Source of the DNA: Vicugna pacos
Taxonomy: Eukaryota; Chordata; Mammalia; Artiodactyla; Camelidae
NCBI RefSeq assembly: GCF_048564905.1
Contig: NC_133018.1
Span: 4,030,001 to 4,094,000 of the forward strand
Length of the DNA: 64,000 nucleotides
Direction of reading: 5' to 3'
In this document: positions 1 through 37,196 of the stretch, piece by piece
Layout: each line of letters starts with the position of its first letter
How positions within the stretch are numbered: the stretch's first letter is position 1
Translations under genes and position numbers: made by a program
Notes under the pieces: model-generated
What the model saw: the letters and a program-made list of their open reading frames with translations, nothing else
What the model was told of the DNA's origin: nothing
Databases searched by the model: none

Positions 1-546
1 CAACGTTCGTGACCAACTGGATGTCTGGGTAGGGTAGAAAAAAGAGCCCATATCCATAATCCGAGGTTTCTCATTCTGTGGACCAGTTGGATACTATTCA
101 TTTTACTTATTTTTTTACTTTCAATAAATTGACTCTTTATTCACTCAAGATGCTTTTAATAGCACTATGATACAGCAAGGACATTTGTGGGGGTTCTTCT
201 TTAAGCCTGAAAGCCAAAGTGCTAGGTAACAATAACCTCCTTCCATTTTGTCTGCAGAGCACCTAAGAACTCAAGTAAAACAGACACTACCATAAAGAAG
301 CTTACCAAAAGGAACAATCTACCAGCTGGGAACCACCATCTGAATGTAAAATGTCTGGAAAATGGAATAGTTCTAAAGAATTATCATTTGACTACATCCA
401 AGAACACAGGGCTAACTTTAAAAAGTTAATCTCAAAGACTTAAAAATCTATCAATTGTATGCAAGTCGACCTCCTGCAATATTAAAACTCCATTACCTTA
501 CATCATTTATGACTAAACAGTGAGCAAGACAAAGATAAACTTTTTC
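1..546. other. Intergenic, nothing recognised
   Basis: AT-rich sequence without a convincing open reading frame, RNA gene or repeat that I can name. It precedes the U6 pseudogene. Confidence 0.5.
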
Positions 547-654
547 AAAAAACATAGAACTCTTCACGAATGTGTGTATCATCCTTATGCAGGGGCCATG
601 CTAATCTTCTCTATATTGTGCCAATTTTAGTACATGTCCTGCTGAAACGAGTAC
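547..654 (-). pseudogene. U6 snRNA pseudogene
   Basis: Read on the minus strand, this block follows the U6 spliceosomal RNA from its 5' 'GTRCTCG' start to its terminal T run. The stretch 'AGAGAAGATTAGCATGGCCC' is an exact match to the conserved U6 core, and 'TACTAAAATTGG' matches the ACAGA-side region apart from point changes. Many scattered substitutions lie outside the core, including in the 5' hairpin (TTCGGC reads TTTCAGC) and the 3' end. Length is about that of the 107-nt RNA. No clear upstream PSE or TATA for a type 3 Pol III promoter was seen, so this is most likely a dead retroposed or duplicated copy. Confidence 0.88.
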
Positions 655-1018
655 TCTAATTTTATTTTCATGTTGAATAGTTTGAGCCCAAGTTGCACCT
701 TTTTATTAAAGCAATTATATTATCAGAATTGGTGATTCCGAAGTCAGATGAGGTTAAACAATATTTGGAGATTCTATGACCATAATGCTATGTTAAGAAA
801 ACATCAGTGACTTCCTTTGGTTTCATGGTCACAGCCAGTGTCACCACAGCTGTGGCTTGTCACCAACATCCTGAGGGGATGGACATGCTCTTCTGCAGCA
901 CAAAGTGAGTGAAAATGTAGATGGTGTTTCCTCCTATCAGTGCTTACACACCCTGACTTCCGTCCACAGGCTCTATTCCTGTGCTTCAGCAGTGCCCCTC
1001 ACCTCTGGCCCAGCTTCT
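655..1018. other. Intergenic, nothing recognised
   Basis: No gene or nameable repeat seen between the U6 pseudogene and the old L1 that starts near 1019. Confidence 0.45.
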
Positions 1019-1190
1019 TTTGTTTTTTAATTTTGTTCAAAATAAATAATATAAAATTTACTATCTTAACCATTTTTAGGTGTACAGTTCAATAGCATTA
1101 GGCATATTGGCGTTGCTGTGCAACAGATCTCCAGAAATTTTCATCTTGAAAAACTGAAACTTAGTCATTAAACAACAATTCTCCATTTTT

Positions 1191-4100
1191 TAAACATTTT
1201 TTAATTGAGTAATAGTCATTTTACAATGTTGTGTCAAATTCTAGTGTAGAGCACAATTTTTCAGTTATATATGAACATATATATATTCATTGTCACATTT
1301 TTTTCGCTATGAACTACCACAAGATCTTGTTTTATTTCCCTGTGCTATAGAATATTATCTTGTTTATCTATTCTGCGTTTTAAAATCCCAGTCTTTCCCT
1401 TCTCACCCCCCGCCCCCTTGGCAACCACAAGTTTGTATTCTATGTCTATGAGTCTGTTTCTGTTTTGTATTTATGTTTTGTTTTGTTTTGTTTTCAGATT
1501 CCTCATATGAGCGATCTCATATGGTATTTTTCTTTCTCTTTCTGGCTTACTTCACTTAGAATGGCATTCTCCAGGAACACCATGTTGCTGCAAATGGCAT
1601 TATGTTGTCAGTTTTTATGGCTGAATAGTATTCCATCGTATAAATATACCACCTCTTCTTAATCCAGTCATCTGTTGATGGACATTTAGGCTGTTTCCAT
1701 ATCTTGGCTATTATAAATAGTGCTGCTATGAACATTGGGGTGCAGGTGTCATTTTGAAGTAGGGTTCCTTCTGGATTTATGCCCAGGAGTGGGGTTCCTG
1801 GGTCATATGGTAAGTCTATTCCTAGTCTTTGGAGGAATCTCTATACTGTTTTCCATAATGGCTTTCCTTGCTTCCCTCTCCCACTCTTAATGATTTAGAT
1901 GTCTTCTTCCACAATTTTGTGTTTATTCTTTTTGTAATTCATGGCAGTTATCTCTTTTCCAGTTATGAGTTTCTCATTTTTGTAGCATCCTGCTTCTTTA
2001 CTATTTAGAGTAGACCTGTCAATATTTCTTTTAGCATGGGTTTAGTGTTGCTAAACTCTTAGTTTTTGCTTGTCTGTGAAGTTCTTTATCTCTCCTTCTA
2101 TTCTAAAGGATAGCCTTGCTGGATAGAGTATCCTAGGCTGCATCTTTTTTTCATTCAGGACTTTGAATATATCTTGCCACTCCCTTCTGGCCTGTAGTGT
2201 TTGTGTAGAGAAATCAGCTGAGAGCCCTATGGGGGTTCCCTTGTAACTCACTCTTTGTTTTTCTCTTGCTGCCTTTAGGATCTTTCTTTATCCCTGTCTC
2301 TGGCCATCTTGATTATAATATGTCTTGGTGTGGGTCTGTTTGGGTTCTTCTCAGAGAGTCTCCTGTACTTGGATATCTGATTCTTTTGGGTTTGGGAAGT
2401 TTTCAGTCATGACTTCTTCAAATACCTTTTCAATCCCCATTGTTGTTTCTTTCCCTTCTGGAACCCCTATTATGTGTAGATTGGCACGCTTTATATTATC
2501 CCATAGGTCCCTTATATTGTTTCCATTGTTTTTTATTTGTTTTTCTTTCATCTGTTCTGATTGGGTGCTTTCTGTTGTCCTGGTCCTAGGTCACTTATTC
2601 GTTCCTCTGCATTATCTAACCTACTTTGTACAGCCTTTCGGTCAGCTCTCATCTCAGCAAATGAGTTTACTAATTCTACTTGGTTCTTCTTTATAGCTTC
2701 TATTTCATTTTTGACATATTTTATATCTCTAAACACTATTTCTTTTAGTTCCTTCAGTACTTTGATCACTCTTTCTTTGAAATCTTGATCTGATAGGCCA
2801 TCAATGTCTATTTCCTTGATCATGCTTTCAGGGGATTTCTCTTGATGTTTTAATTGGGAGTCGTTCCTCTGCTTCTTCATATTGCTCATATCTCTCTGGC
2901 ACTGTGGCTTAAGGAGTATCAGTTATCTAGTTCTCCTGGAGATGCTGTGCTCTTAATGATTTTATTGAGAGGTCTTTGTGTCTTCGCTGTGTTTCATGAA
3001 CTCAGCTTGCTGTTTCCAGAGGCCCTCTGTCTTGTTGCCCTCGTCTGTGCTGCTCCCAGTGGCTGTCAGCTAGCAGATCGTGCCCCCTCCCAACACTGGG
3101 TCAGGTGCTGAGCTCCTATCCAGTGGGCAGGCAGGTCACTCCCCCTCCCAATGCCGCAGTCAGATGCTGCACTCGGGGGAGACAGTTGGGCGGATCATGC
3201 CCCCTCCCAGCATTGTGGTCAGGTGCTGCATTCCTGCCAAGAAAGCCAGTTGCTGTCCACCCTTTCCCAGCGCCGGTCACTGCGCTGCTCTGTGCAGCTG
3301 CCTGCTCCACCTCCGGTCAGTGTTCCAAAGGCGGGCTCGGGGAAGACCAAGGAATGGCCCCGCCTCTGCTTCATGTCAAATCTCAGCTCCTTGTTTGTCT
3401 TGGTGGCACAAGATCTCTGAGGTGCCAGGGCAGAAAGATCCTATCTGCCTCCAGCTGTAAACAAGTCTCAGTCCTGTCTAGGAGGTTGTGGATCCTCTGG
3501 GTGTGGATTCAGGTCTCGGCCTGCCTCCGCCCAGGCGCACGCACAGAAGGAGGCGGCGGCTGTGGCTGAGCCCCACCTCTCTTCTCGCAAGAAGCGCCAA
3601 TAATGGTGGTGCAGGTCTGAGGAGACAAAGGCTATGGCGCCCCTACCCCCAGAGCACACCAGCCATGTTGCTTTTCTTTTTTTGCAATTTATGGGGGACT
3701 GAGGTTGTTCTGCTCCATATCACCTCCCAGCCACAGTGTGCAGCCCCCTGCAGTCCCCTGGGGCTGCTTCAGTGCAGCTGCCACAGTCTTCCGCCCGATT
3801 AGGGCAGCCTGTCCCAGCCACAGCTGCTGGGTCGCGTCTTGGTCTGGGTGTCGTGGGAACCCTTTGTGCCCGTTTAACTCAGTTCTGTCAGTCAAGGGGT
3901 GCTCAGGGCAGATCTGAGTCTCGGAGGTTCCCCCTCCATCCCACTGGCCTCTCTGTTGGAAAGGGGAGACTCAGAGAACGAGCACCAGTCCTCCTTTGCC
4001 ACTCCTGCCCCATGGGACCCATCCTGCACTGTTTTACTTTTTCCTTCTTTTTTCCTTTTTTCCTACCAGATTTTGGCATCTTTGTCTTTCAAAGAAGGCG

Positions 4101-4227
4101 ATGTTCTGTCAGAGTTCGGCAGGTGTTCTGGTTGGCTGAGTGGGTCCGTGGATTTGAGTTTTGGTGTATTTGTGGGAGAGGGTGAGCTACAAGCATCCTT
4201 CTACTCCACCATCTTGCTTCTTCTGTC
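1191..4227 (-). repeat. L1 LINE with 5' end and ORF1 but almost no ORF2
   Basis: Full-ended but internally shortened L1 in antisense. At the high end, the minus strand begins 'agaagcaagatggtggagta', a typical L1 5' start, followed by a GC-rich 5' UTR (about 2890-4227). ORF1 follows (about 2889 down to 2010). At about 1862 the text jumps straight to the last roughly 100 codons of ORF2 and then the 3' UTR (1191-1530). The element is bracketed by a perfect 15-bp target-site duplication, 'caattctccattttt', at 1176-1190 and 4228-4242. At 3.04 kb it is about half a normal L1. Either it was mobilised as an ORF2-less (half-L1-like) unit or it lost ORF2 after insertion. Confidence 0.85.
2010..2889 (-). 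pseudogene. L1 ORF1 remnant (RNA-binding protein)
   Basis: The start at 2889 gives an open stretch of 113 codons with coiled-coil type heptads (for example 'VIKVLKELKEIVFRDIKYVK'). A shift of frame near 2550 is followed by the RRM-like part with 'GVPEGKE' and 'QETL'. A stop between about 2350 and 2251 separates this from the C-terminal domain, which has 'LSFRIEGEIKNFTDKQKLR', the hallmark end of L1 ORF1p. Full-length ORF1p is about 330-340 residues, and most of it is still recognisable here. It is broken by at least one frameshift and one stop and is not expected to be functional. Confidence 0.82.
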
Positions 4228-5001
4228 CAATTCTCCATTTTTCTATATCACTCAACCCCTGCAATCATCATTCTACTTTCTGTTTTTATGAATCTGACTA
4301 CTTCAAAGATTTCATATAAGTGAAATCATACACTTTTTGTCTTTTTGCAACTGTACGAAATCACTTAGCATAATATCCTCTACTCAACCATGTTGTAGCA
4401 TGTGACAGGATTTCCTTCCTTCTTATGCTGAATAATATTCTGCTGTATATGTATAGACCACATTTAGTTTATCCATTCATCTGTCAATGGACATTTGGGC
4501 TGCTTCCACCTCTTGACTGTTGTGAAGAGTGCCCTTATGAATTGGGTGTGCAAATATATCTTTGAGATCTTGCTTTGAATTTGTTTAGATATAGATGAAG
4601 AAGTGGGATTGCTGGATCATATAATAATGCTATATTTAATTTCTGAGGAACTTCTACACAGTTTTCCATAGTTGCTGCTGCACCATTGTTCATACCCATC
4701 AACAGTGCAGAGCTCCAATTTCTCTACATCCTTAAAAACATTTGTTATTGTGTTTGGTTTTTTTTAATACTGGCCATCCTAATGGCTATGAGGTGAAATC
4801 TCATTGTTGTCTTGATGTGCATTTCTCTAATAATTATGATGTGGAGAATTTTCATATGCTTATTGGACATTTATCATCTTTGGAAAAGTGTCTTTTCAAG
4901 TCCTTTGCCCATTTTTAATTGAGTTATTTGTTATTTAATTGAATTCTTGTTGTTGTTGAGTTGTAGTTTTTAAATATATTTTGTACATTAACCTCTTATC
5001 A

Positions 5002-5055
5002 TAAATCAACTATACTTCAATTAAAAAATAAAATAAAATAAAAAATTTTTAAATC
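5002..5055 (+). repeat. Tiny L1 3'-tail insertion
   Basis: About 54 bp reading 'aaatcaactatacttcaatt' followed by an A-rich tail. This is the usual 3' terminus of ruminant/camelid-type L1 in sense orientation, inserted into the older antisense L1. Near-identical flanks 'cctcttatca' (4992-5001) and 'cctcttacca' (5056-5065) look like its target-site duplication, and removing the insert restores L1 continuity. Confidence 0.7.
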
Positions 5056-5653
5056 CCTCTTACCAGATGTATGATTGGTGAGTATTTTCTTCTATTCTGT
5101 AAGTTGCTTTTTCAGTTTGATTTTGTCCTTTGATGGACAGAAGGTTTTAAATTGGATATAGTCCCATTTGTCTACTTTGGAGTTTCTTGCTTGTGCATTA
5201 GGTGTCATATCTAAGAAATAATCAGCAAATACAATGTCATGAGGGTTATTCCCTATGTTTTATTCTAAAGGTTTTATATTTTTAGGTCTTAGATTTAGGT
5301 CTTTAATTCATTTTGAGCTAATTTTCATATGATGTAAGGTAAGGGTCCAAATTCATTCTTTTGCCTGTGGATATCCAATTTTTCCAGCACTGTTTGTTGA
5401 AAAGACAGTACTTTCCCCATTGAATGGTCTTGGCATGCTCTGTTGAAGATCATTTGACCATATATGTGAGAGTTTATATCTGGACTGTGTGTTATAGCAT
5501 ATTGGTCTGTGTCTGTCATTATAATAGTACCACACTGTTTTGATTAATGTAGCTTTGAAATATGTTTGAAATCAGGAAGTTTGAGACCTCCAACTTTTTT
5601 TTTCCCCAATATCGTTTTGGCTATTCAGAGTCCCTTGTGATTCTATATGAAAT

Positions 5654-5751
5654 TTATTTAATTTTATTTGTATGGAAGTACTAGGGATTGAACCCAGGAC
5701 CTCATGCATGCTAAGCACACACTCTACCACTGTGCTATACCCACCCACCCC
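5654..5751 (-). repeat. tRNA-derived SINE (Vic-1-like), antisense
   Basis: The reverse complement begins 'gggtgggtatagcacagtgg' with a B-box-like 'gggttcaatccc', the signature of the four SINEs in this window. It lies inside the old L1. The flanks 'atatgaaattt' and 'acatgaatttt' are a plausible decayed target duplication. The family name comes from memory of camelid SINEs. Confidence 0.8.
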
Positions 5752-6309
5752 CTCACATGAATTTTAGAGTGAATTTTTTTTGTTTCTGGAAAAAGGTCCA
5801 CATTCTGGACCCTCACTATCATTCCCTCCTGGACCAGATTTGAGCAAAGACTCTGTAGAGGAAAAGGATCTGACTCAAATCTGAAGCAATAAGACAGCCA
5901 GACCCAGGAGCTCACAGGGTGATAAGGAGGCATCACAGGGTGAGGAGAAGTCATCACAGGTGGAGAAAAGTCACACATCAGTGAGGACACAGTTTGCCCA
6001 AATCCCCTAGAGCAAGCTGAGTGGTTTTTCAGCTGTCTAGCACAACTCCTGCACTCTCTGGACATCGCACAGCGCCCCCTGCTGACCACAGGAACCACAT
6101 CCTCTGCTCTCTGTGGTAACACTTGGCACAAGGAGCAGTGTCCTTTTTGTGCTGTAATTTTTCCCTAGAGTCGGATGTCAGGTCATGTGCCAAGGGCAGA
6201 AAAAGTGGGGAGGGTGGTGGCTGATGACCCTGGTGAATGGTTACCTAAGGTCAGAGATGTGGACCCTGTGAGCACATGAATCCAGCATCTCTAATTGGAA
6301 TAGAAAAGA

Positions 6310-6329
6310 AAAATCTGTAAAAAAAAAAA

Positions 6330-6377
<48 letters not shown>

Positions 6378-6378
6378 A
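6310..6378. repeat. A-run plus (TA)n(TG)n microsatellite
   Basis: A homopolymer A run passes into an alternating TA tract and then an alternating TG tract ending near 6378. Confidence 0.95.
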
Positions 6379-6639
6379 TTTATGTATTCCCTTAGTTAAA
6401 CTTTGTATTCCTTTTTACCAATTTTTACTGCATGTCACTGTATATGTCTCTAAGTTGCCACAAATATATTGAAATGATAAATATACTTTTACCAATTGTG
6501 TAGGTCCTGTCATTTTAATTCATTATTTTTAATGCTCCTGAATAGTACACACAATTGTCAGTTGGAACCCAGGACTTCTCTTTTCGTGGGACAGTTAAAC
6601 GGTGCTCTGTGAGTTCCCCCAAGGGCTGGGGGAGCTCAG

Positions 6640-6678
6640 GGTTTGTGTCTTACTTCCCCACTGGCCTGAAACACTGTG
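6640..6678 (-). promoter_or_regulatory. V(D)J recombination signal, 23-bp spacer
   Basis: On the minus strand the consensus heptamer CACAGTG (6672-6678) is followed by exactly 23 bp (6649-6671) and then the nonamer-like ACACAAACC (6640-6648; consensus ACAAAAACC, one mismatch). A 23-bp spacer is what lambda V segments carry. The heptamer directly abuts the V coding remnant. Spacing and orientation are right for a V-lambda gene. Confidence 0.9.
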
Positions 6679-6806
6679 AGCACTGAGGCTGCCGTCCCAC
6701 ACTGAGCAGTAATAATCAGCCTCATCCTCGGGTTGGAGCCCAGAGATGGTCAGGGAGGCTGTGCTGCCTGACCTGGAGCCAGAGAATCAAGTCTGAGGCA
6801 CCTGTT
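6679..6806 (-). pseudogene. Immunoglobulin lambda V gene fragment (FR3-CDR3), orphon
   Basis: Read on the minus strand the fragment gives '[18 protein letters not shown]' followed by 'PEDEADYYC' and a CDR3 start 'SVWDGSLSA', then the RSS. This is framework 3 and the germline CDR3 of a V-lambda segment, with the second conserved cysteine codon at 6706-6708. The closest human type I recall is IGLV10/IGLV1-like ('CSAWDSSLSA'). An in-frame TGA stands where FR3 normally has the Arg of 'DRFSGS'. Leader, FR1, CDR1 and FR2 are missing: beyond about 6806 the sequence is AT-rich and then a SINE. No J or C segment was seen. Human 22q12 is known to carry lambda orphons (from memory), so this may be a conserved relic. 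Confidence 0.88.
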
Positions 6807-6820
6807 GTATTACATTATAG

Positions 6821-6953
6821 TGGGGGAGGGTATAGCTCAGAGGTAGGGCACATTCTTAGCATGCACAAGGTCCTGGGTTAAACCCCCAGTACCTCCTCTC
6901 AAAATAAATAAACAAACCTAATCACCACTCCCCTGCTGAATAAATAAATAACT
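6821..6953 (+). repeat. tRNA-derived SINE (Vic-1-like)
   Basis: Starts 'tgggggagggtatagctcag' with A-box-like 'tagctcagaggt', B-box-like 'gggttaaaccc', and a tail with 'aaataaataaacaaaccta'. It is flanked by 'attatagt' on both sides (6814-6821 and 6954-6961 approximately), consistent with an 8-bp target duplication. It sits just 5' of the IGLV fragment in the V orientation. Confidence 0.88.
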
Positions 6954-7039
6954 ATTATAGTATAGTATAATAAAATATACAGTACTTCATAAATTGCTTA
7001 TTATATGTAATGTGATATGGTATAATATAAATTATACAT

Positions 7040-7080
7040 TGTATTTTATATATATATATAATATGATACAATAATGATGC
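7040..7080. repeat. TA-rich simple repeat
   Basis: Low-complexity alternating AT sequence around 7040-7075. Confidence 0.6.
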
Positions 7081-7809
7081 CCTTGGGGATCCAAAGAAAT
7101 AAAATTCTGAACCACAGAAGACCACAGAACCAAGCTAATTGTTTAAGAACCAGTAAATCTCAAGAAAAAGTGAGTAGGGCTCCCTGGCTTCTGCTGAATA
7201 ATTCATAGAGCATCACCTACAACTCCAGTGGTGCCCCTCCTCAGGGGGACACGGCTGCAAAGTCCCCAGTGGTGAGCAAAAGTCTCCACCTTCAGGTTGG
7301 GCTTCATGCAATTGGGAGCAGCCAAGAGTGGACTACCCTCGATGAGCCCCAGAGCAGCCCCTGCTGGCTCAACTTGCACTCCCTGTCCCGCAGAGACCTG
7401 ATCGCCCTGGGGTTTCCTCATCCTAACTAGGTTGCTGGAGTTTGCAATGCACTTTATTTTCATGACTCCAGTGTGCCAGGCACTATTCCAGGCCTTAATG
7501 CTGCAACAATCAACACAGCCTCTTATTATGTGACTCTTTATATTTGGGTCTCCTGGAGGAGGTAGAGCTTGTTCCAGCTCTAAAGGGATAGTGAAAAGGA
7601 CATTGTAAGAAGAGGAACTAGAAAGCATGAAGCTTCTGCAGCATTTAAGATCAGGTCATGGGACATTCAGGAAGTGGCAGAATTCTGCTGTGTGTGCCAA
7701 CTGCAGAAGGAGGGAAGGTGGGGAAAGACAAGGCGGGCAAGGAGAGGACCAAGAGAGACACGGTGGGGGAGGGGAGGGGTGCTTTCTACAACAAGACCAG
7801 AGCTTACAA

Positions 7810-7965
7810 GTGGTGGCAAGAACATGGAGAAAAGGGAACCCTTATGCACCACTGGTAGGACTGTAGATAAAGCCCTTTGAAAACAGTATGGAGGCTCCTC
7901 AAAAAATTAAAAATAGAACTACCGTATGATCCAGCAATCCCACGTCTGGTTATATATCTGAGTCC
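7810..7965 (+). repeat. L1 ORF2 fragment, sense
   Basis: Contains 'ccttatgcaccactggtagg' and 'tatgatccagcaatcccac', standard L1 ORF2 3' landmarks. It is a short decayed piece upstream of SLC5A4. Confidence 0.75.
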
Positions 7966-8560
7966 TCAGAATCAGTATCACATGCTTTTAGGTTGATTCA
8001 CACGTCATCTGAACCTGTGACCAGCCCACAGCACCACCTGCCCTGACCCTGCCTCGTGCAGTGCTCATAGGGCCACCTCCCTGTCCTGCATGGGCCACCT
8101 GGGTCCTGATGTGCCACATAAAGCCTGATTCAGATACCTGTTCCAGAGAAGCATAGAGCTTTAGAACCCAGGAAATGCAAAATTACTTCCCTTCTAAGGA
8201 ATATAATTCCTTGGTCAGGAATCTTACCTGCTCTGTAAAGGACCCCCACCCCCATCCCCCTGACTCCTCTGGCCCCTTCACCTCTGTCCTTCTCCCCTTC
8301 TTGTCCCTTTCATCTCTCCCTAGTCCTCACTCAGCCTGCTCAAATCTTCAAGACCCTGTCTTTTTACTCAGTGGACTCCCTACTCTCCACCTCCAATTCT
8401 CATCCCATTTCTTGTCTCTCATTCCCTCACTCCCTCATTCCCACACTCCACTTAGTCCAGCGTGGCTGCTGGAGGGCAAGTGTCTCAGAGTTTCAGAGAA
8501 GAGGTTTAAAGGTCCTCTTTCCCAGGAGCTGGCTCTGATAGTGCATTCCACCTGCTCAAG

Positions 8561-8573
8561 ACTGATCATTAAC
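8561..8573 (+). promoter_or_regulatory. Candidate HNF1 site upstream of SLC5A4
   Basis: 'actgatcattaac' fits GTTAATNATTAAC at 10 of 13 positions, with a perfect 3' half-site ATTAAC. It lies 11 bp upstream of a TATA-like box. From memory, the related SGLT1 promoter also has HNF1 close to TATA, and both genes are used in gut and kidney epithelium. Factor binding is inferred. Confidence 0.45.
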
Positions 8574-8583
8574 CAAGGGCTCG

Positions 8584-8589
8584 TATAAG
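8584..8589 (+). promoter_or_regulatory. TATA-like box of SLC5A4
   Basis: 'TATAAG' in the context 'cgTATAAGg'. A start site about 30 bp downstream would fall near 8614, giving a very short leader before the ATG at 8632 and placing the in-frame ATG at 8608 upstream of transcription. Inferred from spacing only. Confidence 0.45.
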
Positions 8590-8631
8590 GAAACGGCCGG
8601 CCGTGGGATGGAGAAAGTGCCACCTGCAGCC

Positions 8632-35416
<26,785 letters not shown>

Positions 35417-35605
35417 ACTTTATCTGAGCTACTAGAATGTTCATTAAGCAAAGGATGCTTTCATTGATTTTTTTTCACTTGTGTAGTTTTTTGTGTTGCA
35501 AAGGCAGACATGCAGTTGGTAATTTTATTAAATGAGATGACTATATGTCTGATTTTTAGCTTTTGCTGTTCCTTTTTTTCAATAAAGAAAAAAAAAGTTG
35601 ATAAT
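35417..35605 (+). terminator. SLC5A4: SLC5A4 3' UTR with AATAAA signal
   Basis: AATAAA at 35581-35586 is the first canonical poly(A) signal after the stop codon. It implies a short 3' UTR of about 185 nt. Cleavage would be near 35,600; the exact site is not visible. Confidence 0.7.
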
Positions 35606-35619
35606 TTAGAAAGCCAGTG

Positions 35620-37070
35620 TGCTGATTCTATATGTACACAAACTAGGAGCACTGGGTCCAAATTTTCACCATTACTGTATGAAAGTTTCTATTTACTCAT
35701 ATCCTTAATTACAGAGTAATGTATTATAAATCTTAATGTTTGTCAACTTGAAGATTGAAATTAATTTCATCTTTAAATTTCAGTTTTCTCCACTTATTAG
35801 TGAGATTTTATGTACTTACATATACTTACTAGCAATTCATATTTTTTCTGTGAATTTTCTGATATATCTTACCAAGTTTCTAATTCATTTATAGATATTC
35901 TTCAGATAGTCTGTATTTTTATTATTTGCATATGAATTGCAAATGTTTTTCTTGAAAAACTTATGTCTTGCCTTTTAATTTTATGGGTTTTGGGGGTTTT
36001 TTTGCTGTAAGAAGCTTTAATTTTTATTTAGTCAAATTGTTTCATCTTTTACCTATAGTTTCTGAGTTTCGTGAATTACTCTTAAAGGTTTGCTCTTTTG
36101 GGGTTTTGCTGCCATTATTTTTTTTTTGTTTTGAAGAATGTGCTCAAACTCTACATTATTTTACAATATACTTTTCTCTCTTTATAGTACATGGTGGGCA
36201 TCATTAAGCCCAACTAATGTAGATCACATGAATTCATATTAATCTCTACCTAAAAATTTATAATATTAGATATATTTATTTTCTTTAACAATTTTCTCTT
36301 TAGGTGGATTTTCAGGCTGTTTAAATATTTTTTGCCATCACAAATGATGTTGCATAGATCCCCACTGATGGTTTTATTTCTACAGGATAGAATCCTCACA
36401 GTGGCATAAATGAGCTGTAGATACATTTACTTATATTTTTAAGATACTGACAGATTACTTTCCCAAAAGTTGAGGCAATTCACACTCCTGCCAACAACAA
36501 GGAGCAAGTAGACCTGTTCCCCCTGTGTTTAGTAGCATGAAAAGTTGTTGCTTTTTCAAAAATTGCTAATCTGGTTGTTGAAAAATCTTATAGGCATTCT
36601 AATTAATCATTGATTTTAACTTCAGTGAGTTGCCTATTTATAACTTTTTTCTGTTTTCCTATCATCTGGCAGTTTACATTCTTAAGCAAAACAGGAAACC
36701 GAGAAACCACAAAAGATGAAACTACATATTTAAATAAACCATTGAAGTTTTTTGTATCAAAAGGTAGTTCAAACAGAAATTAAAATATGGAGCCAAAAAT
36801 ATATTGTGACATGAGAAAAAGAAAGCGCTCCCATAAATGAATGAGGAAAAGACAAACAAGTCTGATTATTGTACTGCATCTGGAGAGGAAGGAACATCTC
36901 TTCACGTGATGTTACCCTTATAATCTAGAATATGGTCTATAATGATCAAGCACATGTCCAAGGAAGCTATCCTCACAAGTTATTCCAAGGGATTTCCTCT
37001 TTGATGCATGATGTTTGTTTATCCCTGGTTTGTATGGAGCACTTCTAATGTGAAACCATTAAGAAGTATT
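35620..37070 (-). repeat. Intergenic AT-rich sequence, probably old L1, antisense
   Basis: Text such as 'tgaggcaattcacactcctg' with 'ccaacaacaaggagcaagt' resembles the reverse complement of old L1. Strongly decayed, no coding potential. It lies between the two transporter genes. Confidence 0.45.
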
Positions 37071-37075
37071 TAAGG

Positions 37076-37166
37076 AGGGAAGGGTATAGCTCAGTGGTAA
37101 AGTGTGTGCTTAGCATGCACAAGGTCCTGCGTTCAATTCCAGTACCTCCATTAAAAATAAAGAAAT
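37076..37166 (+). repeat. tRNA-derived SINE (Vic-1-like)
   Basis: 'gaagggtatagctcagtggt' head, 'cttagcatgcacaaggtcct', B-box-like 'gcgttcaattcc' and an 'aaaaataaagaaataag' tail. Short 3' part. Confidence 0.9.
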
Positions 37167-37171
37167 AAGAG

Positions 37172-37196
37172 AACAGGCCAAGATGGCGGAATAGAG
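37172..37196 (+). repeat. L1 5'-end-like snippet
   Basis: 'ggccaagatggcggaatag' looks like the first bases of an L1 in sense. It is joined directly to antisense ORF2 sequence that starts near 37,200. Confidence 0.45.

Larger units (their letters stand above)
1019..5810 (-). repeat. Old L1 LINE, antisense, split by later insertions
   Basis: The plus strand reads as the reverse complement of an L1 3' UTR (1019-1190) and then ORF2 3' sequence (from about 4243 to about 5810). Landmarks include 'tctgtcaatggacatttggg', 'gtcctttgcccatttttaat' and a region of the 'gtgttatagcatattggtctgtg' kind. The continuous L1 is interrupted by three younger pieces: an ORF2-poor L1 at 1191-4227, a short L1 tail at 5002-5055 and a tRNA-SINE at about 5654-5751. 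Reading frames are decayed. The subfamily was not determined. Confidence 0.8.

Noticed and set aside
2854-4291. Several open frames of 85-154 codons on the plus strand
   Set aside because: They are antisense to the GC-rich L1 5' UTR and ORF1. Open length reflects base composition.
5724-6131. 135-codon minus-strand frame downstream of the IGLV fragment
   Set aside because: Considered as a further immunoglobulin exon. It shows no V, J or C landmarks, so it is treated as flank.
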